From RI-92 sp037384645 (GTDB lineage Bacteria; Pseudomonadota; Gammaproteobacteria; UBA6429; Thiohalophilaceae): DNA of 64,000 nucleotides. This document shows, one piece after another, positions 53,117 through 62,305 of this stretch. Where the stretch lies: positions 1 through 64,000 of the forward strand of contig JARRNT010000001.1 of assembly GCA_037384645.1 (NCBI GenBank), in the 5' to 3' direction. The position numbers and the translations under genes were made by a program. A model generated the notes under the pieces. The model saw nothing but the letters and a program-made list of their open reading frames with translations. It did not search any database and was not told the origin of the DNA. Numbering within the stretch: the first letter of the stretch is position 1; the number at the start of each line of letters is the position of its first letter.

Positions 53117-53659
53117 ATGCAAATCCTGTTCATGCGACATGGCCAGACCAACTATAACCTGTTCGGTCTGTGCAATGATGACCCAGGCCGTGATGTCTAT
53201 CTGACCACCACCGGTATTGCCCAGGCCGAAGCAGCAGCCGAACGCCTGCGCCAGACCCCACTGGATATGATTGTTACATCAGAATTACCACGCACACGCC
53301 AGACTGCAGAAATTGTGAATCGTTATCACCAGCTCGAACTACGGCAACATCCGGCGCTAAATGATATCCGCTCGGGTTTTGATGGACAGCCAGTCAGCGA
53401 ATATTTTGCCGCCATTGCCGCTGCCCCCCTGCATCTGGCGGTGAATGGCGGCGAATCACTGTTAAGCCATAAACAACGGGTACTGGGCTACCTTGATTGG
53501 CTCAGGCAACAGCCGGCCCAGGCTGTGCTGAGCATCGCACACGAAGAAACCCTGAGGGTATTCTATGCCTGGTTTCACAGGATCCCCGATGAAAGGTTGC
53601 GGGATTTACACTTTTCCAACTGCGAGGTCGTACAGTTCGAATTCAAAACCGGGACCTAG
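53117..53659 (+). CDS. Histidine phosphatase family protein (phosphoglycerate-mutase fold)
   Basis: The 180-residue enzyme begins with MQILFMRHGQTNYN, which includes the catalytic RHG, and has ELPRTRQTAEI with the second conserved Arg, and the later histidine in IAHEETLRVFY. This matches the GpmB/CobC phosphatase branch. The substrate is unknown. I choose ATG 53117 over the TTG at 53099. It overlaps the RutE-like gene's 3' end by 4 nt in antisense orientation. Confidence 0.92.
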   Translation: MQILFMRHGQTNYNLFGLCNDDPGRDVYLTTTGIAQAEAAAERLRQTPLDMIVTSELPRTRQTAEIVNRYHQLELRQHPALNDIRSGFDGQPVSEYFAAIAAAPLHLAVNGGESLLSHKQRVLGYLDWLRQQPAQAVLSIAHEETLRVFYAWFHRIPDERLRDLHFSNCEVVQFEFKTGT

Positions 53660-54252
53660 AGTATTTTACAGGCTTCGTCAAAATCGAGCCGTGGCCCGCG
53701 CGGATACAGTTTGCTGTCGTCACCGTAACCGATAGCACAAATAAAATTCGACTTTATCTTGCCGTCGGGAAAAAATGTGGCATCCATCTTGTCGAAGTCA
53801 AAGCCTGTCATCGGTCCGGCGTCCAGCCCCAGGCTGCGCACAGCCATAATCAGGTAAGCCCCCTGTAAAGAACTATTGCGATAAACTGCACTCTGTATCT
53901 TTTCTGTTTTGCCGATAAACCAGCTGGGCGCTTCCGGTTGATGTGGCCATAACTTGTTTAACTTCGTATAGAACTCCAGGTCCATTCCAACCAGGGCGAC
54001 AACTGGCGCGGTCATGGATTTATCGATGTTACCTTCGTTCAGGCAAGCCTTGAGACGCTGTTTGGCCTCCTGGCTTTTGATGAACAGGATCCGGGCCGGG
54101 CAGGCATTCGTAGAGGTCGGCCCCATCTTCATCAGGTCATAGAGCTCATGTAATTGCTGCTCAGTCACATCGCGATCCTGCCAGCCGTTATGGCTACGCG
54201 CATCACGAAACAACTGATCCAGCACCTGATCTGATAAAATTTGTTTTGACAT
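53656..54252 (-). CDS. Nitroreductase family protein (RutE-like)
   Basis: The 198-residue FMN enzyme matches the malonic-semialdehyde reductase RutE/HadB branch of nitroreductases: FRDARSHNGWQDRDV, MGPTSTNACPARILFI, AGPMTGFDFDKMDATFF, and the C-terminal GDDSKLYPRGPRLDFDEA. RutE acts in uracil degradation, but no other rut gene is nearby, so the substrate may differ. It follows sixA on the same strand, 26 nt from its stop. Confidence 0.9.
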   Translation of the reverse strand: MSKQILSDQVLDQLFRDARSHNGWQDRDVTEQQLHELYDLMKMGPTSTNACPARILFIKSQEAKQRLKACLNEGNIDKSMTAPVVALVGMDLEFYTKLNKLWPHQPEAPSWFIGKTEKIQSAVYRNSSLQGAYLIMAVRSLGLDAGPMTGFDFDKMDATFFPDGKIKSNFICAIGYGDDSKLYPRGPRLDFDEACKIL

Positions 54253-54278
54253 TATTACTCCAGCTAATTTGTTATGTA

Positions 54279-54788
54279 TTAATCAAGTTCCGCAGGACGG
54301 ATAATCTGCATCAATTCCCCCTTGCCAGCCAGTTCCTTCCAGTCATCCGGCAGCTTGAACCTCACCAGGCATGCTGTCGTCATCAATTTGCCGGAGTCGG
54401 TCAATGGCACTTTCTCCGAACTCAGGTGATTGACAAGATCATCCAGTCCAGGGTTATGCCCTACCAGCATAACTGAATTCTGCTCAACCGGTATGCCGCG
54501 CAGAAAAGCCAGCAGCGTTGATACACTGGCGAGATAAAGCATTTCTGCATAAACGATCCGTTCGTGAGGTAACTGTAGCTCCTTTTCGATTGCGTCCAGA
54601 GTTTCACGGGCACGAACCGCCGTAGAACAATAGATCCATCCCGGATACAGATAATGTTCGCGTAGCCAGGCACCGATGCGTGGCGCATCCCTGCGTCCAC
54701 GCTTGTTAAGCGGACGTAGCTGGTCCTGACTTACGTCAGAACCCCAGTCTGATTTTGCATGCCGCAGAATAAATAATTCACGACTCAT
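54279..54788 (-). CDS. sixA: Phosphohistidine phosphatase SixA
   Basis: The 169-residue cytoplasmic enzyme has the family start (RELFILRHAKSDW) with catalytic RHAKS, the KRG motif (LNKRGRRDAPRIG), and the VGHNPGLDDL segment. SixA removes phosphate from phosphohistidine on HPt domains and NPr. The length (E. coli SixA 161) is right. It is in a run with the nitroreductase gene. Confidence 0.94.
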   Translation of the reverse strand: MSRELFILRHAKSDWGSDVSQDQLRPLNKRGRRDAPRIGAWLREHYLYPGWIYCSTAVRARETLDAIEKELQLPHERIVYAEMLYLASVSTLLAFLRGIPVEQNSVMLVGHNPGLDDLVNHLSSEKVPLTDSGKLMTTACLVRFKLPDDWKELAGKGELMQIIRPAELD

Positions 54789-54821
54789 GGCTTTTCTACA
54801 GGACTCCCTATTCGGCTTATT

Positions 54822-55667
54822 TTAATGCAAGGATTTGTGCTGGGTTTGCAGGGAATCAAGCAGGGCTTCGATAACCCCACGTTCTTCTGCATCCGGAACC
54901 AGTTTCAGATACAGGGTCAGATCATTAATCGCCCCCTGGGTATATTCAATATGCTGGTAAATCATGCCACGGTCGCGTAATTCATCCGGTGACTCAGGTA
55001 AAATCGACAGGATCATTTCGATACAGGTCAGCGCCAACTCAACCTGCTGCGCCTCTATATATATCTGCTTTAAGTTACGCAACATACGCACAACGGTATC
55101 AGTATGGCTCGCCGGTTGCAGATTTCGCTCCAGCGCAGCTTCATCTATCACCTGTTGTGAGAATTGTTGCAGCATATCGCGTAACTGCTGATGATCAAGT
55201 ACCTGTCCCTGGTTAAAAGGGTCAAGCACAATCTGTTTTTTTCCGTCACGTATACCAACCAAATAATGCCCGGGGAAACCGATACCAAAGGCATCAAGTC
55301 CGGCGGTCGTCGCCAGCTTGAGATATACGACAGCGAGCGCAATAGGAATACCGCGACGACGTTCCAGTACATGATTCAGCAGACTGTTATCCGGCAGATA
55401 ATAATCCTTCCTGTCACCAGCAAAACCAGAATCAACATAGAAATAGGTGTTGATTTCACGGATCCGTTCATTGACAGACATATCATCTGAAATCCGGCTA
55501 TGAACCGCATCGGCCATCGCTGCCAGCTGCTGCTCGTAAGCCTGCATATCCATACCGGATTCTAGCTCGGCAGCGATTAACAACGCGGCATGAGTTAAGT
55601 CCCACTGTTCCGGCGCTTGCTTCAACATGGCCTGCCAGGCCGCTCCCAGATTGACTTGCTTGTTCAT
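54822..55667 (-). CDS. SirB1-family protein (transglutaminase-like and TPR)
   Basis: The 281-residue protein is a SirB1/YchA homologue: a transglutaminase-like fold (YYLPDNSLLNHVLERRRGIP, GIGFPGHYLVGI), followed by a tetratricopeptide-like C-terminal region (ALTCIEMILSILPESPDEL, DRGMIYQHIEYTQGAINDL). Function is unknown in most bacteria; homologues occur next to prmC and prfA in Enterobacteria. The start at 55667 (MNKQVNL) has AGG 8 nt upstream. It is divergent from the gene at 55790. Confidence 0.88.
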   Translation of the reverse strand: MNKQVNLGAAWQAMLKQAPEQWDLTHAALLIAAELESGMDMQAYEQQLAAMADAVHSRISDDMSVNERIREINTYFYVDSGFAGDRKDYYLPDNSLLNHVLERRRGIPIALAVVYLKLATTAGLDAFGIGFPGHYLVGIRDGKKQIVLDPFNQGQVLDHQQLRDMLQQFSQQVIDEAALERNLQPASHTDTVVRMLRNLKQIYIEAQQVELALTCIEMILSILPESPDELRDRGMIYQHIEYTQGAINDLTLYLKLVPDAEERGVIEALLDSLQTQHKSLH

Positions 55668-55789
55668 AGTCGCCTGCGGTAATTTGAACCTGGTCGATCT
55701 TAACCTGAGGTAGACATGCGTTTCCATGCCAAAGCGGGAATTACTGCCTGACAGATTTTGCCTGAAATTCACCTACGGACAGCACGTAC

Positions 55790-56731
55790 ATGTCAGCCAC
55801 TGATGCACACTGCTATGCCGCCCGCCTGCTGAACCCGTTTCACGGGACAGCACAGATCGTCAGTACCGAACAGGCACGTGCCATCAGTGTCGATGGCATC
55901 AGCTGGCGGATTCAGATTCGCCGCGAGATTTACAAAACGCCCTGGAGTAGTCTTGCCATTCCCGTAAACAACGATCGTTATTTCGTATATGGCACCTGGT
56001 CACACCTCGATGGCCTGGCGCGTGTACCCGTTCACCCCAGCCTCTACCAGGAACACGTGGAACAGGCTGTTGAGGATCTGCTGGTACAACTCATACATGC
56101 CTGCCAGCAATTGCCGTTTGCACTGGCGGACACGAACGAATTATGGTTAATGGCGCCCGACAGCGGACAGGCCGTCGCCCTGCTTGCCAGCCAGCTTCCC
56201 CAGGAAGAGCTGCCTAGACAAAACCAGATCCGCTGGTACCCGAGCCAGAACGCGGAAACCGCATTTCAAAGCATGGCTTTTGCCGAACAGCAGTCGAAAT
56301 CGACGACAAATGGCCAGCCCCAGGACCTGCTGGGCCGGGTGATCAAGTTACGCTGCAAGTCACCACTCGAAGCATACTGGATCGAACGATATGCCGATGG
56401 CAGCGGCCAGCCCCTGCAGAACCATGCTGGCAAATCTGTCGCCCAGCGGGATATGCTGCCCGCCGGATCGTTTCCAGTCTGCCTGCTGGATGAGGACTGG
56501 CATGATCCTCAGGCGGCCCAACTGGTCAGAGATTACCTTAACTGGCAGGCACCCTTGTTGTTAATGCTGCCCCTGCCTGATAGCAAACGTCGCGAACTGG
56601 AAATCCAGGCGCAAAAGCGCTCCCTGTCAGTACACCAATATCATCGCCTCTATCCGGCTGTAGCCGATGAAAGCCTGCTCAAAAAAATTCTGGTGGAAGC
56701 AGTCATGCGTAACGCGACAGAAAATTCCTGA
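55790..56731 (+). CDS. Conserved hypothetical protein
   Basis: I do not recognise this 313-residue soluble protein. It has mixed strand and helix (REIYKTPWSSLAIPVNNDRYF, YGTWSHLDGLARVPVHPSLY) and a C-terminal helical end (SVHQYHRLYPAVADESLL). No motif or membrane segment is seen. The ATG at 55790 is 36 nt from the left end of the shared upstream region with the SirB1 gene. It precedes the CPBP protease gene by 211 bp. Confidence 0.55.
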   Translation: MSATDAHCYAARLLNPFHGTAQIVSTEQARAISVDGISWRIQIRREIYKTPWSSLAIPVNNDRYFVYGTWSHLDGLARVPVHPSLYQEHVEQAVEDLLVQLIHACQQLPFALADTNELWLMAPDSGQAVALLASQLPQEELPRQNQIRWYPSQNAETAFQSMAFAEQQSKSTTNGQPQDLLGRVIKLRCKSPLEAYWIERYADGSGQPLQNHAGKSVAQRDMLPAGSFPVCLLDEDWHDPQAAQLVRDYLNWQAPLLLMLPLPDSKRRELEIQAQKRSLSVHQYHRLYPAVADESLLKKILVEAVMRNATENS

Positions 56732-56942
56732 AAGACTTGCGCGCAGACTTTAGGCTAGAATGCTGTGGAGTTTATGTAATGGACACCCTCATGACGCCCC
56801 TGCATAACGCTACAACGGACCGGCACACAGGTTCAGCCACTGCCGGCCAGATTCCATTCGCGTCACCGTGCCTGTCGCTAATACGGCAAGGTCCGGGTAA
56901 CTACTGGCCTCAGCCTGGCCAGCAGCCTTGTGGATTTCTGCC

Positions 56943-58376
56943 ATGACGGCCTATGCCGGTAAAACACACCGACTTTTTACTTATATATATACTGTCGTCC
57001 TGCTTATTCTCTTCTGGTATCTGTTCAACCCGTTTGGCGCCAGGGATGACCTGTCTTCATTGCACTATATTGGACCTTCGGCCGGCCGACTGATGGAAAC
57101 CCACATGGAATTTTATGCCGGTTACGAAAACACCGGCATTCTCGAACGGGCCTTGCACGAATTTCTGTTTGGTTCAGAGAAAAGCGTCATTAACGAAGCA
57201 CTGCGCGTCTACAATGAAGTCCTCAAATATTATTCTCAGCATCCGGATAAGGCGCCTGAATGGGGCATACTCAATACCAAATCCCGACGCCTCATACTAA
57301 TTGCGCAAAAACATGATACCAGGGCACTTCGTGCAGCTCTCAGGCATTTTGGCGATGATCCGGAGGAGGAAGTCATTGCTGAAGCAGTACGCTTTGCCTA
57401 TTTGCCACAGGACCACACCGAATTTTCACCCGAGATCTTCACCGGCGCCAGCCTGCTGCCTGTCGGCTGGGCGTCGGATGAATTACGTCTGCATATTGCC
57501 ATGCGCCTGGGCGACAACCGCACGGCCAGCATACTACGTCAACGGATTAATTCACGCGGTGCCGCCCTCCGCCTGCACGTGCTTGAACTTTCCTTGATCA
57601 TCGGCGGCTTGATCTGCCTTGGTCTGTTTCTGCTGGTTCGCTACCGGACCCTGTTACTGCCTTCGCCCTGGGAACGCAGCATACTCAACCAGCCCTGGAC
57701 TGCCTATGACGGCTTTGCCGTATGCGTACGTGCTGCTGTCTACGGCCTGCTGATCTGGGTCGCCCTGCATCTGATTTCCCGGCATTTTTTTCGCCCCAGC
57801 GTCTTTACCATGTGGAGTACGCTATTTGCCTCCATGCCAATGCTACTGTTGATCCACTATCGCCTGTTAAAACCACGTGGCCTGAACCTGAAAAAGGCCT
57901 TTGGCCTGTCTGTCTGGCAGGCCGGGCCACGTCAGTTTTTACTGATCACCCTGGGCCTGCTTGCCCTCGACATGCTCGGTCAGATGCTGATTGGCTGGGG
58001 TACCTGGAAACTGGGTATCGGTGACCACTGGTCGGCCGGGGTTCAGGAACGCCTGGTGTTCGGCCCGGAGGCAACAGTGGTCTGGAGCACCATCAATATC
58101 GCATTATGGACACCGGTCATGGAGGAAATCGGCTTTCGTGGTTTAATCTACACCAGCCTACGCTCCCGGGCTGGTCCCACACTGGCCATCGTGTTGTCTG
58201 CCGTCATCTTCAGTGCCATGCATATGCAAAGCCTCGCCGGCTCACTATCCATTTTCTGGAGTGGCCTGTTACTGGCCTATGCCTATGAAAGGTACCACAG
58301 CCTGCTGCCAGGCATGGTGATGCATAGCGCCGGCAACATGCTATATCTGGGAACGGTCCTGCTCTTTTATCGTTAA
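56943..58376 (+). CDS. CPBP-family intramembrane protease with a large extra domain
   Basis: The 477-residue protein has a first membrane helix at about 15-32, then about 160 residues without membrane segments that include TPR-like helices (SEKSVINEALRVYNEVLKYY), then a multi-helix membrane core with the CPBP glutamic protease motif EEIGFRG (EExxxR) and a later histidine (SAMHMQS). This is the fold of CAAX prenyl protease-like enzymes. The extra domain is uncommon and probably sits outside the membrane in the periplasm. Members cleave peptides or modify membrane proteins. No bacteriocin immunity genes are nearby. The substrate is unknown. Confidence 0.88.
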   Translation: MTAYAGKTHRLFTYIYTVVLLILFWYLFNPFGARDDLSSLHYIGPSAGRLMETHMEFYAGYENTGILERALHEFLFGSEKSVINEALRVYNEVLKYYSQHPDKAPEWGILNTKSRRLILIAQKHDTRALRAALRHFGDDPEEEVIAEAVRFAYLPQDHTEFSPEIFTGASLLPVGWASDELRLHIAMRLGDNRTASILRQRINSRGAALRLHVLELSLIIGGLICLGLFLLVRYRTLLLPSPWERSILNQPWTAYDGFAVCVRAAVYGLLIWVALHLISRHFFRPSVFTMWSTLFASMPMLLLIHYRLLKPRGLNLKKAFGLSVWQAGPRQFLLITLGLLALDMLGQMLIGWGTWKLGIGDHWSAGVQERLVFGPEATVVWSTINIALWTPVMEEIGFRGLIYTSLRSRAGPTLAIVLSAVIFSAMHMQSLAGSLSIFWSGLLLAYAYERYHSLLPGMVMHSAGNMLYLGTVLLFYR

Positions 58377-58426
58377 TGGGCTTTGTGCATAATAGCGCGC
58401 CCTGAATCATGCACACCGGAGTCAGT

Positions 58427-58705
58427 ATGTCACGCGTCAAAGTATACAGTACAGGTATGTGTCCTATATGTGATAACACCAAGAACCTGTTAAAAAAATG
58501 GCAGATCCCCTACGAAGAACTGCGTGTCGACACGAACCGTGATTTACTCAGGGAAATGCTGGCAATCTCAGAAGGTATGCGCCGCGTACCACAAATCACA
58601 ATTGATGGTGAATGGATTGGAGGTTTTAGCGAACTGACCCTGTTACATATGGAAGGTCGACTCAAAGAACTCGTCACTGCTGCGGATACACCGGCATCGG
58701 CCTGA
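58427..58705 (+). CDS. Glutaredoxin
   Basis: The 92-residue protein has the active-site CPIC (YSTGMCPICDN) and the cis-Pro and Gly motifs (RVPQITIDGEWIGGFSEL), as in GrxC-like glutaredoxins. It lies in the cytoplasm. The start is ATG 58427, since the earlier ATG at 58409 adds six residues only. It lies 50 nt after the CPBP protease gene on the same strand. Confidence 0.92.
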   Translation: MSRVKVYSTGMCPICDNTKNLLKKWQIPYEELRVDTNRDLLREMLAISEGMRRVPQITIDGEWIGGFSELTLLHMEGRLKELVTAADTPASA

Positions 58706-58727
58706 CCATCTCCTGACAAGCTTGAGG

Positions 58728-59585
58728 TCAGGCAACCTGGCCTGAATCCGCTAACAGGCTATTCAGCTCAAAATCCCGCCGTTCCCGGGTAAAGGGACAG
58801 GTGAACTGCAGGCGGAACGCGCATAACTGTAAACCAGCAGTATTCTTATTGCCCTGCCCATACTGAGGATCGCCGAGCACTGGATTTCCCATCATCGCCA
58901 GGTGCCGACGGATCTGGTGGCGCCGACCAGTTTCAATCTGAACCAGCAAGGTGCTCGTGTTGCTTTCCTCAGCATATTCTATAAGTTCATAGCTGGACAC
59001 TGCTGACTTTCCATCCAGTAGTATACGTATCTCAGCCTTAGCCTGCTGGGGCTGGCCGGATACACGAACCTCGTAGCATTTTCTGATTTGCCGCTGTTGA
59101 AACATGTCGGATAACTTGCGTGCAGCAACAGGAGAATGTGCAATTAACATCAACCCATGTGCTTCCCGGTCAAGTCGATGGACCAGATAAGCCTGATTGC
59201 GTGGTGCCTGGGCAAGTTCTGCCTGGCGCAACAAGGAAACATGATCCCCATACTCGTTACCTTGTGATAACAGCCCGGCTGGTTTGTACCACAGGCTGTA
59301 TTCCTGTCGTTGCCATAACATTTTACCCGCCGGGGGAACGATGGCAAGCAATACCGGATCATAGAAAACTGATAATTGATCACCTGGGCGTAGCGGCGCC
59401 GTGGCACGCCGCAGACGCCTGCGCTTGCGACGTCCCCGCTGCAACCAGACAGCGCCCTTGTTCATGGCATCCTTGATCTTGCCTTTACTCAGTCCGGTAT
59501 GGTGGCATAAATAACTGACAGCATCCTCGCCTGCATTATCAGATATTTTAAATTGCCAGGATTGTCTATGGCTCTGATTTTGCAT
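58728..59585 (-). CDS. RluA-family pseudouridine synthase
   Basis: The 285-residue protein has the RluA catalytic motif HRLDRE (with the Asp nucleophile), TGRRHQIRRHLA, and LGDPQYG. A basic N-terminal S4-like region precedes it (KIKDAMNKGAVWLQRGRRK then RRRLRRA). It should modify a uridine in rRNA or tRNA; the exact target cannot be named. It follows rlmD on the same strand by 16 nt, so the two RNA-modification genes are likely co-transcribed. The start at 59585 (MQNQSH) is preferred. Confidence 0.9.
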   Translation of the reverse strand: MQNQSHRQSWQFKISDNAGEDAVSYLCHHTGLSKGKIKDAMNKGAVWLQRGRRKRRRLRRATAPLRPGDQLSVFYDPVLLAIVPPAGKMLWQRQEYSLWYKPAGLLSQGNEYGDHVSLLRQAELAQAPRNQAYLVHRLDREAHGLMLIAHSPVAARKLSDMFQQRQIRKCYEVRVSGQPQQAKAEIRILLDGKSAVSSYELIEYAEESNTSTLLVQIETGRRHQIRRHLAMMGNPVLGDPQYGQGNKNTAGLQLCAFRLQFTCPFTRERRDFELNSLLADSGQVA

Positions 59586-59601
59586 TAACAGACGGCCCCG
59601 C

Positions 59602-60888
59602 TTAGCACACGGAATTGCCACGTTTAAACACCGCAATCGCTTCGATATGCCTGGTCTGGGGAAACATATCGATCAGGCCTGCCCGGATCAAACGGTAACC
59701 AGAGCGATGGACAAGATAACGTGCATCACGCGCCAGTGTCCTGGGCATGCAGGATACATACACGATGGTATCTGCCGTGTCCGACAGAGTTTTGATCATG
59801 TTCATTGCACCCTGCCGGGGCGGATCCAGGATTACTTTATTAAACTTAAAATCTGGCTCCCAACTATTCAAATCAGCATGCTGGAAACGGACATTGGATA
59901 AACCATTGTGGTCTGCATTATATCTTGCGCGTGCCACCAGTTCCGGATTTCCTTCAATACCGGTTACTTTATGTGCATATCGCGCCAGGGGCAGACTGAA
60001 ATTTCCGATACCACTGTATAGATCAAGCACGCTGTCGTTTTCCTGAATATCGAGTTGCAGCAGAACTGCGTCCAGCATCTGCGCATTGATACTGGCATTG
60101 GCCTGAATAAAATCGGTTGGAGAAAATGTCAGTCTGACCTGATGTCGTTGAAGACTGTATTGCAGAGTACTTGTCTGCCCGACCTGCAGTGGACAGATTG
60201 ATTCAGGGCCTTGTGCCTGGGTGAACAATATAAGCTGATTATTACGGGCGAAATCCCGCAGAGTAAGTTCATCATAAGGTGACAGGGGCAGCAGGTGCCG
60301 GATAACGACCGCCACTTCCTGCTCACCACAGCTCATTTCGATCTGCGGTACTCGCTGTTTGACCGACAGACTGGCAACAAGCTGATGCAGGGGCCCCAGC
60401 AACAGGTGCAGGCGTGGCTCAAGAATCGGGCAGGTCTCGATGTCGAGCAGGTAGAAATGATTTTTTCGATGGAAGCCTATTATAACCTCACCGTTTGCCA
60501 GAGTCCGTACGCCAAGCCGGACACGTCGTCGATAATGATATGCAGCGCTGGTCAGACTTGCCAGCCATTGTTCCGGACAGACATCACCGTACTTCTCCAG
60601 GCAATGCTTAAGCTGACTTTCCTTGTAGGCAACCTGTGCATCATAGCGCGCCTGTTGTAACTGGCATCCGCCACATTCACCAAAATAACGACACAGAGGC
60701 GTGATCCGGGCCTCGACAGGCCGAACAACGGAATAGGATTGTGCTTTTAAAATGCGGCGGCTCTGTTCACTCTGCTCAATTCTGACTAATTCACCGGGCA
60801 GCGCACCATCACATATCACTGGCAGGTCACCGTGCATGGCGACACCACGACCACGGCTGTCGAGTTTTTCGATATGCAGGTCTGGCAT
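59602..60888 (-). CDS. rlmD: 23S rRNA (uracil1939-C5)-methyltransferase
   Basis: RlmD methylates U1939 of 23S rRNA with SAM. The 428-residue protein has an N-terminal TRAM domain (IEKLDSRGRGVAMH), a four-Cys [4Fe-4S] site (Cys66, Cys72 and Cys75 in CRYFGECGGCQ, and Cys153 in ETCPIL), a SAM-binding motif (VLDLYSGIGNFSLPLA), and the catalytic DPPRQG with the nucleophile Cys in YVSCMPRTL. The ATG at 60888 has AAGG 6 nt upstream; a TTG start 15 nt upstream is also possible. It follows the cupin gene by 11 nt. Confidence 0.96.
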   Translation of the reverse strand: MPDLHIEKLDSRGRGVAMHGDLPVICDGALPGELVRIEQSEQSRRILKAQSYSVVRPVEARITPLCRYFGECGGCQLQQARYDAQVAYKESQLKHCLEKYGDVCPEQWLASLTSAAYHYRRRVRLGVRTLANGEVIIGFHRKNHFYLLDIETCPILEPRLHLLLGPLHQLVASLSVKQRVPQIEMSCGEQEVAVVIRHLLPLSPYDELTLRDFARNNQLILFTQAQGPESICPLQVGQTSTLQYSLQRHQVRLTFSPTDFIQANASINAQMLDAVLLQLDIQENDSVLDLYSGIGNFSLPLARYAHKVTGIEGNPELVARARYNADHNGLSNVRFQHADLNSWEPDFKFNKVILDPPRQGAMNMIKTLSDTADTIVYVSCMPRTLARDARYLVHRSGYRLIRAGLIDMFPQTRHIEAIAVFKRGNSVC

Positions 60889-60899
60889 CGACGGCCTTA

Positions 60900-61211
60900 T
60901 CAAGTCCTGACACCATCAAGACTGATGACCTCATCATCGCCGATCACTTCGGCAGAATGTATTATTCCCTTCGGAACATACAGGCAATCCCCTGCATGCA
61001 GGATCACACTGACACCTCCCATGCTCAGGCGAAACTGCCCGGACAAGACAGCATCGAACTTGTCACAGTCATGCGAATGGGGTGGAAACCGGGTATCAGG
61101 CGGATAGACATAGCGCGTCACACTGAATCCACGTGATATCAGCTTGTCGCGCAAAGCCTGTTCTGATAACACACCATCGCTGGCTGAATCCCAGTGTTCT
61201 ACTTCGATCAT
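60900..61211 (-). CDS. Cupin-fold protein
   Basis: The 103-residue protein has a single cupin barrel with histidines in TRFPPHSHDCDKFDAVLSG (motif 1) and GDCLYVPKGIIHSAEV (motif 2), able to hold a metal. Small cupins like this are diverse and the ligand is unknown. It lies 5 nt after the quinone oxidoreductase gene and 11 nt before rlmD, so the genes form an operon. Confidence 0.85.
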   Translation of the reverse strand: MIEVEHWDSASDGVLSEQALRDKLISRGFSVTRYVYPPDTRFPPHSHDCDKFDAVLSGQFRLSMGGVSVILHAGDCLYVPKGIIHSAEVIGDDEVISLDGVRT

Positions 61212-61216
61212 GCGAG

Positions 61217-62215
61217 TTAGCTGATTTGCAATACAATCTTGCCCTGGGTGCTTCCCTGTTCAATCAGGCTGTGCGCCTGTGGGGCCTGTTCCAGTGGCAA
61301 AACATGTGCGACATGCAAAGATAATTGTTCATTCTCGATCATACGTCTGCATGAATTGAGAATATCGACCTGGTGTGCTCTTGCCTTGGGCAAATCGCGC
61401 AGCATGGGAGTCAACATCAATTCAAAAACGAAGCGAATATTACGTATACGTGCCTCCTTCCAGTCAACATCCGTACCCGGATCGATCAGGGTCACCAGTG
61501 TGCCGTAATGAGCGACTGCGGGTATTGAGGCCTTGCATACGGCTGGACCGACGGTATCAAAGACGACATCGACTCCCTGGCCGTCAGTCCAGTGATTAAT
61601 CTCGGCAACGAAATCCTGTTCACGGTAATTAATGACGAGGTCTGCACCGAGTTCCCTGACATAGTCAGCCTTCTCAGGGCTACTGACCGTGGTTGCAACA
61701 CGGGCTCCGCGTTGCTTTGCCAGTTGAATGGCCACGTGCCCAACCCCGCCGGCACCGGCATGAATCAACACGCTTTGTCCGGCGGTCAGCAGTGCGCGGT
61801 CAAACATCGCTTCCCATGCGGTAATCAAGACCAAGGGTCCTGCTGCTGCATGCACGAAATCCAGGTTTCTTGGCATGGCGCAAACCTTATCTGCCTCGAT
61901 AACCCGGCTTTGCGCATAATTACCCTGTTCGCGACCCAGCCCTCCATCACAAAACCAGACCTTGTCACCGACCTTAAACTGCGTAACCTCTTCACCTGCC
62001 TCGGTCACTACCCCTGCACCATCACAACCCAGTACGGCAGGAAGACCGTTCTCAAAAAATACGCCCCGGCTGCGAATCTTGGTATCAATAGGATTAATAC
62101 CTGCGGCATGCAGGTTCACTTTTAACTGATCCGGTGCGAGCAGCTGAGGTTCTGCAATCTCCTGCAGTTGCAAGACCTCGACACCCCCGGCTTTCGTCAT
62201 CATGACGGCTTTCAT
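61217..62215 (-). CDS. Quinone oxidoreductase-like MDR-family protein
   Basis: The 332-residue protein is a medium-chain dehydrogenase/reductase of the zeta-crystallin/quinone oxidoreductase branch. It has GCDGAGVVTEAGEEV, AGAGGVGHVAIQLAKQRGARV (nucleotide-binding), and GVDVVFDTVG. The usual catalytic zinc Cys-His pair of alcohol dehydrogenases is absent, so reduction of quinones or enones with NADPH is likely. It is the first gene of the operon with the cupin and rlmD. Confidence 0.92.
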   Translation of the reverse strand: MKAVMMTKAGGVEVLQLQEIAEPQLLAPDQLKVNLHAAGINPIDTKIRSRGVFFENGLPAVLGCDGAGVVTEAGEEVTQFKVGDKVWFCDGGLGREQGNYAQSRVIEADKVCAMPRNLDFVHAAAGPLVLITAWEAMFDRALLTAGQSVLIHAGAGGVGHVAIQLAKQRGARVATTVSSPEKADYVRELGADLVINYREQDFVAEINHWTDGQGVDVVFDTVGPAVCKASIPAVAHYGTLVTLIDPGTDVDWKEARIRNIRFVFELMLTPMLRDLPKARAHQVDILNSCRRMIENEQLSLHVAHVLPLEQAPQAHSLIEQGSTQGKIVLQIS

Positions 62216-62305
62216 GGTATGTGAGCCCTCTGCGTGAATCTCAAAATATAATCCTAGCGGTAAGCGATTCGAAGATAAAGTAATTTACCGGATACCTATG
62301 CCAGT

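Noticed and set aside
56737..56946. Short plus-strand frame before the CPBP protease
   Set aside because: It has no recognisable domain or ribosome-binding site and overlaps the protease start.
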